Positions 6,030 through 10,980 of a stretch of DNA of 10,980 nucleotides are shown piece by piece. The number at the start of each line of letters is the position of its first letter. Position 1 is the stretch's first letter. The stretch spans positions 1 to 10,980 of the forward strand of contig JAUVDD010000035.1 in NCBI GenBank assembly GCA_030595525.1. Reading direction: 5' to 3'. Source of the stretch: Puniceicoccales bacterium. Its GTDB lineage: Bacteria; Verrucomicrobiota; Verrucomicrobiia; Opitutales; Oceanipulchritudinaceae. Both the position numbers and the translations under genes were made by a program. The notes below the pieces were generated by a model that saw only the letters and a program-made list of their open reading frames with translations, was not told the origin of the DNA and ran no database searches.

Positions 6030-7014
6030 ATAAAATCTTCTCTGATCCGATGGAAACCTCGCCGCTGTGCAGCAAAATATTGGAACCATCGGGTCGTTCC
6101 AATCGAAGGGACCCATTTGCAGAGATACCAAGAACCTTGCCTTCTATATCACCGGTTCGAACATCCTGTCCCCTCAGGTAATCAAATTCCGGCCATTGAT
6201 CAGTCAATTCACTCCTATACTGGTCATCCAGATAATCTACGATGGCATCGGCGAGCACATGTATAATGTCGTGGGCAAGGCGCGTAAGATTTATATTCCT
6301 GTCGAGATTCAGGGCCAGGGATGAAGCAAAGTTGGAGAGTTCCTCCGGGAAGTCATCGCTGGTGGAATTGACATTCAGCCCCAATCCAAAAACCAGATCT
6401 CGTGTGAATTCAGAATCAACACGGGCTTCCGTCAGCATGCCGGCGATTTTCCGATCGTGCAGAATTAAATCATTTGGCCATTTGATGAGAACCGGCAGCG
6501 AATACTTTTCCCTGAGGAAATTGCATAACCTCAATCCCATCCAGAGAGTGATCGTCTGGAGCTTGGCCGGAGGCATGGCTGGCCGCAGGCCCACTGACAG
6601 GTAAAGGTTTTTCTTTAACGGGCTATGCCATACACGTCCCCGCCTTCCCCGTCCCTGGGTTTGCTCGTTGGCCACAATAAAGAATGGAGCCTCCGTACCT
6701 TTGGCTAGTTCCAGTTCCGCTAAACTGTTGGTGCTGCTAACTTCTTCAACTGCTTTGTAATTCCTGAAAAACGGGCAGGGTACCAATTCCATCAACGTCT
6801 CAAAAAGAGCTGGATGAAAGACTTCTGGTTCCTTTTCCAAACGATAACCCTTGTTGCGTATGGCGGAGAATTCGAATCCATCTTTCTTCAGGGTTTCGAG
6901 ATGGTTGTGCACACTGACCCGAGATAATCCCAGTTTTTCCCCGATTTCAGTTCCGGAAATAAATTGTCCCTTGGCTTGAATGAAATGCTGAAGAACTTGT
7001 GCTGGTACTTTCAT
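6028..7014 (-). CDS. birA: bifunctional biotin-protein ligase / biotin operon repressor
   Basis: BirA makes biotinyl-AMP and attaches biotin to the carboxyl-carrier protein of acetyl-CoA carboxylase and similar enzymes. Forms with a DNA-binding domain also repress biotin genes. With the start at 7014 the protein has 328 residues. A winged helix-turn-helix (about 5-60: SGTEIGEKLGLSRVSVHNHLETLKKDGF) is followed by the ligase domain with the biotinyl-AMP loop GRGRRGR at 121-127. Next come KWPNDL at 178-183, KIAGML at 189-194 and GLGLNVN at 210-216. A small C-terminal beta domain (about 285-325) ends it. The ATG at 7014 gives the usual MKVPAQVLQHF-type beginning and follows the nadC stop by 5 bp; the ATG at 7053 would overlap nadC and add 13 unrelated residues. 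It is the last gene of the leftward cluster. No biotin synthesis genes are visible as targets. Confidence 0.95.
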   Translation of the reverse strand: MKVPAQVLQHFIQAKGQFISGTEIGEKLGLSRVSVHNHLETLKKDGFEFSAIRNKGYRLEKEPEVFHPALFETLMELVPCPFFRNYKAVEEVSSTNSLAELELAKGTEAPFFIVANEQTQGRGRRGRVWHSPLKKNLYLSVGLRPAMPPAKLQTITLWMGLRLCNFLREKYSLPVLIKWPNDLILHDRKIAGMLTEARVDSEFTRDLVFGLGLNVNSTSDDFPEELSNFASSLALNLDRNINLTRLAHDIIHVLADAIVDYLDDQYRSELTDQWPEFDYLRGQDVRTGDIEGKVLGISANGSLRLERPDGSNILLHSGEVSIGSEKIL

Positions 7015-7019
7015 GACAA

Positions 7020-7949
7020 TTAAATTTCCCAATCGAGAGCGATATCCTTCCACGTGGATTTGTGGATGGTGGCTCCGGTCGAAATGAAATCCAGACCTAT
7101 TGAGGAAAGTTCGGCCAAAGATTCCATGGTAATGCCCCCGCTGGCTTCTGTGGCTGCAGCATCACCAATTAGCTGAATGGCTTCAATCAATTCTTCGCGG
7201 GTGAAATTATCCAGCAGGAAGACATCTGCGCCCGAGCCTAATGCTGGAGGGATCTGATTAATTGCGTCAACTTCCAGTTCAATAATCATTTCTGGCCACT
7301 TGTTGCGAACTGATTGAACCAGTTCTGCCAATGCCTGGCCGTGACTGGCCTTGTCGGCGGCAAGATGATTATCTTTCAACATGACCCTGTCGAACAGGCC
7401 GATGCGGTGATTATAACCACCACCGCATACCACCGCATATTTTTCCAGAACCCGGTATCCGGGAGTTGTTTTGCGGGTATCAAGAAGACGGGTAGGCGTA
7501 TCGCCCATGGCATCCACATAAGAGCGGGTAGAGGATGCGACTCCGGATAATCGTTGAAGGAAATTCAGCAAAATCCGCTCGGATTCCAAAAGGAGCCGGG
7601 TGGGGCCTGTCAGCGTGCCAAGGCAACTGCCGGAAGCACATTTCGTCCCGTCTTGTACCAATGGCTTGAAAGTTGCGCCATTTCCATAGGTATCCATGAC
7701 CAACTGGACCAGATTTAGTCCACAAACAACCAATTCTTCACGAGCAATCAAATGTGCTGATGCGGATTCATTTCCGGATTGGATGGCCTGGCTGGTGACA
7801 TCACCGAATTGAGCAGGCGGGATTGCCAGACCCCAGCCTTCCAGATCCTCCTGCTTGGCCAATTTAATTAATTGACGAATTGCAGATTGATCGAGGTCTT
7901 CCCAAGTCAATTTCTGGGTGATCTTTTCAGCTATGCGGTTCGTACTCAT
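7020..7949 (-). CDS. nadC: nicotinate-nucleotide pyrophosphorylase (quinolinate phosphoribosyltransferase)
   Basis: NadC converts quinolinate and PRPP to nicotinate mononucleotide, CO2 and pyrophosphate in de novo NAD synthesis. The 309-residue protein shows LLNFLQRLSGVA at 127-138, the substrate-binding run RLLDTRKTTPGYRVLEKYAV (154-173), GGGYNHRIGLFDRVMLKDNH (176-195), IELEVD (223-228), DVFLLDN (242-248) and EASGGI (268-273). The IS-TGATIHK (289-297) phosphate-binding end is also present. It is some 20-25 residues longer than most family members because of an N-terminal extension and a small insertion before the GDVTSQAI motif (about 36-48). Its ATG overlaps the proA stop codon (ATGA), with GGTGA upstream as a plausible ribosome site, so it is coupled to proA. 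It is followed 5 bp later by birA. nadA and nadB are not in view. Confidence 0.96.
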   Translation of the reverse strand: MSTNRIAEKITQKLTWEDLDQSAIRQLIKLAKQEDLEGWGLAIPPAQFGDVTSQAIQSGNESASAHLIAREELVVCGLNLVQLVMDTYGNGATFKPLVQDGTKCASGSCLGTLTGPTRLLLESERILLNFLQRLSGVASSTRSYVDAMGDTPTRLLDTRKTTPGYRVLEKYAVVCGGGYNHRIGLFDRVMLKDNHLAADKASHGQALAELVQSVRNKWPEMIIELEVDAINQIPPALGSGADVFLLDNFTREELIEAIQLIGDAAATEASGGITMESLAELSSIGLDFISTGATIHKSTWKDIALDWEI

Positions 7950-9229
7950 TTAATTTCACCGTGACCACGGATCAGGTACTTGTATGTGGTCAGCTCATTG
8001 AGCCCCATTGGACCACGTGCATGCAGTTTGTCCGTGGAAATCCCAATTTCCGCTCCCAGACCGAATTCAAATCCGTCCGTGAAGCGGGTGGAAACGTTCC
8101 AGTAGACGGTTGCTGCATCCACTTCCGTCTGGAAGCGTGCGGCGGCCTCTTCATTCTCAGTCAGGATTGCATCACTATGGCCTGAACCATACGTGTTTAC
8201 GAAGGTGATGGCCTCCTCGAGATTATCGACTGTCTTGATTGAAATGATCTTATCGACGTACTCCGTATGGTAGTCCTCTTCGGTGGCCATTGTGAATGGA
8301 ATCCCGCCAAATGCTTCAAGGGTTTCTGCTGCACAGTCATCTACCCGAAGTTGGACACCTTCCTCTTTCAAGGCTTTGGCTACATCAGGGAAAATCGATT
8401 GGAGGACATCCTTATGTACGATAAGGTTCTCAGCCGCATTACAAACACTGGGACGCTGACACTTGGCATTGACCGTGACCTTAATGGACATCTGTCGCTC
8501 GGCATCAGCATCGAGGTAGATATTGCAGACGCCTTTGTAATGCTTGATGACTGGCATCCGGGCATTTTCTGATACAAACCGGATCAAGCCTTCGCCACCT
8601 CGTGGAATGATGCAGTGTACGTATTCGTCCAGTTTCATCAGGACGGTTAGAGCGTAACGATCCACTGTCGGGATCAATTGGATTGCATCAATTGGCAGTC
8701 CTGTCTCCTCGAGTGCCCGCCGGATGATCGCAGCCAGTGTCATGTTGCTGTGGAAGGCCTCCCGACCGCCGCGCAGAATGGTCGAGTTGCCGCTCTTCAA
8801 GCAAAGAACAGCGCAATCGATTGTTACATTTGGACGTGATTCGTAAATGATGCCAATGACTCCGATCGGTACACGCACCTTCTCGATGCTGAATCCCTTC
8901 TTATGAGTCTTCTGCTCGAGGATTGCACCAACCGGATCTTCTAGATCAACGACCTGGCGAGTACCTTCAATCATTCCCTTGATTCGCTGTGGAGTCAGGC
9001 GAAGGCGATCCAACATAGCATCGGATAATCCGAGGGATGCGCCCGTTTGCAAATCCCGTTCGTTTGCTTCCAGCAGAACGGGCAGCGTTTCGGGAGCTTC
9101 GAGTAAATCGGCAATCCTCAAAAGGGCGGCATTCTTCTGCTCAGTAGACAGGGCGGCCAGTTGATGTGAAGCAGCGAGGGCACGCTTTGCCACATCCAAT
9201 ATTGTCTTTTCAACCTCACTCTCATTCAT
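7946..9229 (-). CDS. proA: gamma-glutamyl phosphate reductase
   Basis: ProA reduces gamma-glutamyl phosphate to glutamate semialdehyde with NADPH, the second step of proline synthesis from glutamate. The 427-residue protein belongs to the aldehyde dehydrogenase superfamily. It shows VPIGVIGIIYESRPNV (120-135), LKSGNSTILRGG (144-155), IIPRGGEGLI (207-216), and the catalytic Cys263 in QRPSVCNAAENLIVH (258-272). The family end VYWNVSTRFTDGFEFGLGAEIG (375-396) and HARGPMGL (403-410) is also present. Length and motifs are normal; VYWN replaces the more usual VYVN. proB, its kinase partner, is not in the window. It overlaps nadC by 4 bp and lies 47 bp after the pfkB-type gene. Its ATG has no SD: the bases before it read ACCTCCTTTATC, an anti-SD-like sequence within a small hairpin. 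Confidence 0.97.
   Translation of the reverse strand: MNESEVEKTILDVAKRALAASHQLAALSTEQKNAALLRIADLLEAPETLPVLLEANERDLQTGASLGLSDAMLDRLRLTPQRIKGMIEGTRQVVDLEDPVGAILEQKTHKKGFSIEKVRVPIGVIGIIYESRPNVTIDCAVLCLKSGNSTILRGGREAFHSNMTLAAIIRRALEETGLPIDAIQLIPTVDRYALTVLMKLDEYVHCIIPRGGEGLIRFVSENARMPVIKHYKGVCNIYLDADAERQMSIKVTVNAKCQRPSVCNAAENLIVHKDVLQSIFPDVAKALKEEGVQLRVDDCAAETLEAFGGIPFTMATEEDYHTEYVDKIISIKTVDNLEEAITFVNTYGSGHSDAILTENEEAAARFQTEVDAATVYWNVSTRFTDGFEFGLGAEIGISTDKLHARGPMGLNELTTYKYLIRGHGEIK
7956..7960 (-). promoter_or_regulatory. ribosome binding site of nadC
   Basis: GGTGA on the minus strand lies six bases before the nadC ATG and just inside the last codons of proA. Together with the ATGA stop/start overlap it points to coupled translation of proA and nadC. 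Confidence 0.45.
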
Positions 9230-9242
9230 GATAAAGGAGGTT
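9212..9242 (-). promoter_or_regulatory. start-codon hairpin with anti-Shine-Dalgarno-like arm at proA
   Basis: On the minus strand AACCTC (9242-9237) can pair with GAGGTT (9217-9212) inside the first proA codons. This puts the ATG (9229-9227) in a 19-nt loop. The upstream arm extends to ACCTCCTTTA, which resembles the 3' end of 16S rRNA rather than its complement. Whether it folds or regulates in the cell is unknown. Confidence 0.3.
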
Positions 9243-9252
9243 TTGTCGAAAT

Positions 9253-9269
9253 CTTGCGGTTAACGCAAG
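9253..9269 (-). other. hairpin between the pfkB-type gene and proA
   Basis: CTTGCG and CGCAAG form a perfect 6-bp stem around a 5-nt loop, seven bases after the stop codon of the pfkB-type gene. On the minus strand it is followed by ATTTCGAC, not a proper T-run. It is therefore more likely a processing, stability or attenuation element than a full terminator. It lies in the largest gap (47 bp) inside the cluster. Confidence 0.35.
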
Positions 9270-9276
9270 CGGCGGT

Positions 9277-10260
9277 TCACTGAATATCTGCAAGAATTGA
9301 ATCCCAGGTCTCTTCAGGGAGTTCCGCTCCAATCACCTGGACAATCTCTGCCCCGAGTCGGGCACCCCATTTGGCACAAGTGTCCAGTGGCTTTCCATGG
9401 ATCCACCCGGCAAGGAAACCAGCAGCCCAGTAGTCACCCGCACCTGTTGTGTCGATCGCCGTGATTCCGGGCAAAGCCGGAGCAAATAGAACTTCGTCGC
9501 CACGGACCAACCATGCTCCGTTGGCGCCCGCTTTGACTACGGCCAGATCACAGTATTCAGCCAGCTTCTTGGCCATTTCCTCGGGAGGCAAGGATTCGCC
9601 CAGAAAGGCGGATGCTTCTTCTTCGTTGGCGAAGACCAAGTGGACGTAATCCCGTAAAATGCCCGGTAGACTATCTTGCGCAGCATGGACCACCTCAAAT
9701 GAGGCTAAGTCCAGGCTGATATGGCAATTGGTTTCCTTTGCACTGTTCAGGACCGCCATCATCAAATCGGGATTGAACAGTAAATAGCCTTCGATGTGGG
9801 CGTGTGAGGAACCAATGAAGTCGGCTGGCGTGACTTCATCAGGGGCAAGAGTGGCAGCGGCACCTAGGTCCGTCCGCATTGTGCGTTCTCCATCAGGAGT
9901 GATCAGGGAAAGGCATCGCCCATTGGCGACCGAACCTGTCTTAAAATGGGATACATCCCCACCGAGCGATTTCAGGCTGTCTTTATAGAATTCACCGCCT
10001 TGTCCTTGTCCGATTTTCCCTATGAAAGTGGTTTTCAGCCCCATCTTGGCCGCCGCAAATATAGTATTGCCGGATGAACCGCCTGGAGTCTGGGTGTAGG
10101 CACCCGGTAATTGGGAGATCCATTCGGCCAAGGACCCGCCGTCCGTCAGGACCATGCCTCCTTTTTCGCCTCCTACATTTTCCAGGAAGGAATCAGGAAC
10201 TTGTGCAAGAATGTCGATAATTGGCGATCCAACGCCAATGAGTTCATATGTATTCAGCAT
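9277..10260 (-). CDS. PfkB-family carbohydrate/nucleoside kinase, adenosine-kinase-like
   Basis: Proteins of this family phosphorylate sugars or nucleosides with ATP. This 327-residue member has the N-terminal GVGSPIIDILAQV (9-21), the substrate-binding glycine pair in PGGSSGNTIFAAAKMG (59-74) and the ANEEEA stretch at 211-216. The second PfkB signature, DTTGAGDYWAAGF at 270-282, holds the catalytic Asp276 and the anion hole. The overall pattern (GGEKGGMVLTD, GSVANGRCLSLITPDGERTMRTDLGAA) is that of the group annotated as adenosine kinase, although bacterial members are often broad or of untested specificity. It begins 19 bp after the stop codon of the DUF6941-like gene and is followed by proA after 47 bp. 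No SD precedes its ATG. A role in purine salvage is a family inference; ribokinase-like activity remains possible. Confidence 0.9.
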   Translation of the reverse strand: MLNTYELIGVGSPIIDILAQVPDSFLENVGGEKGGMVLTDGGSLAEWISQLPGAYTQTPGGSSGNTIFAAAKMGLKTTFIGKIGQGQGGEFYKDSLKSLGGDVSHFKTGSVANGRCLSLITPDGERTMRTDLGAAATLAPDEVTPADFIGSSHAHIEGYLLFNPDLMMAVLNSAKETNCHISLDLASFEVVHAAQDSLPGILRDYVHLVFANEEEASAFLGESLPPEEMAKKLAEYCDLAVVKAGANGAWLVRGDEVLFAPALPGITAIDTTGAGDYWAAGFLAGWIHGKPLDTCAKWGARLGAEIVQVIGAELPEETWDSILADIQ

Positions 10261-10279
10261 AAGATGGGGGAATTATGGG

Positions 10280-10663
10280 TTATTCTGAAACAATCAGGGT
10301 ATTAACGAGCAAAGGTTCATCATCCACCTCGATGAGAATCTGGTAGCTGCCGGGTTCCTCAAAGCGAAGGTTCCGCAATTCATTTATCAGGTTCACCTTG
10401 TCGAGTGGACTTTTTGATTCGAAAGGACGTTCGATTAATTTCTGGATGGTTTCCATGTCGCGGCCATATGACAACCGGAGCTGGTGTGTTCCGGGCTTGA
10501 GATCGGTCAAGGTTAGAAACCAGACCATCCGGGGATGTGTTGCCGGGAACTTTCGGGCCCGCAAATTGGAAAAACATCCCATCAAATAATGTTTACCTGT
10601 TGCCGGGTCGATGTGGACCGAGTCACAGGTTATCCAAGTCAGTAATTGAGGCTTCACCGCCAT
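10280..10663 (-). CDS. DUF6941-like small hypothetical protein
   Basis: This 127-residue soluble protein has no signal peptide or membrane segment. It resembles, from memory, the DUF6941 family: a short start with a CD pair (TWITCDSVHID, 9-19), a strand plus GCF (KHYLMGCFSNLRARKFP, 24-40), a hydrophobic strand WFLTLTDLKPGTHQLRL (48-64) and a C-terminal FEEPGSYQILIEVDDEPLLVNTLIV (101-125). The pattern suggests a compact beta-sandwich in which PG turns connect strands. The function of the family is not known to me. It is the first gene of the leftward DUF6941-pfkB-proA-nadC-birA cluster. It has no SD before its ATG. Upstream lies the hairpin-rich gene-free stretch, so it may carry a long or structured leader. 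Confidence 0.75.
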   Translation of the reverse strand: MAVKPQLLTWITCDSVHIDPATGKHYLMGCFSNLRARKFPATHPRMVWFLTLTDLKPGTHQLRLSYGRDMETIQKLIERPFESKSPLDKVNLINELRNLRFEEPGSYQILIEVDDEPLLVNTLIVSE

Positions 10664-10755
10664 GGTTTCGAATATTTGAGCCTTGTCGGTTTATGTCGAT
10701 TCCAAATCTGACAATCTCCAAGGAGTGAGGGATCTTTTTAAAAGCGGTCCCGCAG
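10664..10755. other. upstream region of the leftward cluster
   Basis: These bases separate the DUF6941-like start codon from the hairpin series. An A/T-rich stretch (CTTTTTAAAAG near 10734-10744) and CTCC-AA-GGAG (10716-10725) are the only local structures. The promoter of the leftward cluster should be here, but I find no convincing -35/-10 pair on the minus strand. TCCCGCA is duplicated in tandem (10748-10754 and 10756-10762), the second copy forming the left arm of the first hairpin. Confidence 0.4.
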
Positions 10756-10976
10756 TCCCGCAAATGCGGGATCAACCTAAGGGATAGATGATCAACCAGA
10801 CATCCCGGATGGGATGTCTAGATCGGTAGCCTCGGGTTGAGGAGGTCTCGTTCCGCGGATGCGGAACGGGGGCGACGACACCCGGGGTGGACATGTTCAA
10901 GGTGACGATGACCCCGGCAGGGGTCACAGAATGGATGTTATTGGCGGATCACGATGTGCGATCCCTGCTGGGATCG
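10756..10976. ncRNA. candidate structured RNA or palindromic-element array: five hairpins with 4-nt loops
   Basis: Five perfect inverted repeats occur in 221 bases, each around a 4-nt loop. They are TCCCGC/GCGGGA (10756-10771, loop AAAT), AGACATCCC/GGGATGTCT (10798-10819, loop GGAT), CGTTCCGC/GCGGAACG (10849-10868, loop GGAT), TGACCCC/GGGGTCA (10909-10926, loop GGCA) and CGATCCC/GGGATCG (10959-10976, loop TGCT). Centres are 45, 50, 59 and 50 nt apart. The stems differ in sequence but share a C-rich 5' arm and a G-rich 3' arm. Weaker hairpins lie between (CCTC/GAGG at 10830-10842; CACC/GGTG at 10879-10889). Strand is undecided because the stems are palindromic. All three minus frames have stops close to the edge. 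Two plus frames stay open to the edge, so an overlapping coding start cannot be excluded. The series runs to the window edge and may continue. Confidence 0.45.
10770..10797 (+). repeat. direct repeat GATCAACC, two copies
   Basis: GATCAACC occurs at 10770-10777 and again at 10790-10797, 20 bp apart. The first copy overlaps the end of the first hairpin and the second copy directly precedes the second hairpin. This hints that hairpin and flank may form a repeated unit, but later hairpins lack a clear copy. Confidence 0.4.
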
Positions 10977-10980
10977 TTGC

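Noticed and set aside
5823..6266. 147-codon plus-strand open frame across the nrdG-like/birA junction
   Set aside because: It crosses a strong terminator and overlaps two well-supported genes; the translation is low-complexity and looks like a shadow.
7015..7053. BirA start at the ATG at 7053
   Set aside because: It would overlap nadC and add 13 residues before the family-like start MKVPAQVLQHF; the ATG at 7014 sits 5 bp after nadC.
9230..9240. Perfect SD (AAAGGAGG) on the plus strand as evidence of a small plus-strand gene
   Set aside because: No start codon at suitable spacing opens a frame of useful length downstream; the match is better explained as the complement of the proA leader arm.
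10740..10771. Intrinsic terminator for a gene entering leftward from the right edge
   Set aside because: On the minus strand the first hairpin is separated from a run of only four T by 12 bases that form no good stem, so it does not fit the terminator layout.
10756..10976. CRISPR array
   Set aside because: Spacing is fairly even, but the palindromic units have different sequences, so there is no repeat consensus and no cas gene in view.
10830..10980. Start of a plus-strand protein gene running off the right edge
   Set aside because: Two overlapping plus frames are open to the edge simply because the stretch is GC-rich; neither has a ribosome site or a recognisable protein pattern, and the perfect hairpins argue for structure. 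Not fully excluded.

Overview
The window holds twelve protein genes and reads as an ordinary chromosomal segment of a Gram-negative bacterium of about 50% GC. A Verrucomicrobiota/Opitutae-like source is my best guess. It rests on the overall flavour of the proteins (a DUF6941-like protein, a PilT with a degenerate C-terminal motif, an NrdG2-type radical SAM enzyme) and on many start codons lacking a Shine-Dalgarno (SD) sequence. No marker gene here proves the lineage.

Left part (1-5100): an ECF sigma factor (+) converges on a dapA-dapB-ruvA operon read leftward. dapA and dapB give consecutive steps of diaminopimelate/lysine synthesis. The holliday-junction gene ruvA starts inside the dapB stop codon. 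A 71-bp divergent promoter region separates dapA from a rightward pilT (type IV pilus retraction ATPase). pilT converges on an unrecognised single-pass membrane protein gene.

Middle (5100-6030): a solitary NrdG-type radical SAM activase (+) ends at a strong G/C-hairpin plus T7 terminator that abuts the stop codon of birA on the other strand.

Right part (6028-10663): a tight leftward cluster runs DUF6941-like gene, pfkB/adenosine-kinase-like gene, proA, nadC, birA. The spacings are 19 bp, 47 bp, a 4-bp overlap and 5 bp, so it is probably one operon. It covers nucleoside salvage or sugar phosphorylation, proline synthesis, NAD synthesis and biotin-protein ligation/regulation.

Right edge (10664-10980): 317 bases without a recognisable gene. 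They hold a striking series of five perfect hairpins, all with 4-nt loops but different stems, spaced about 45-59 nt apart and running off the window. This is the part least explained by known gene families. The proA start codon also lies in the loop of a small hairpin whose upstream arm reads like an anti-Shine-Dalgarno sequence.
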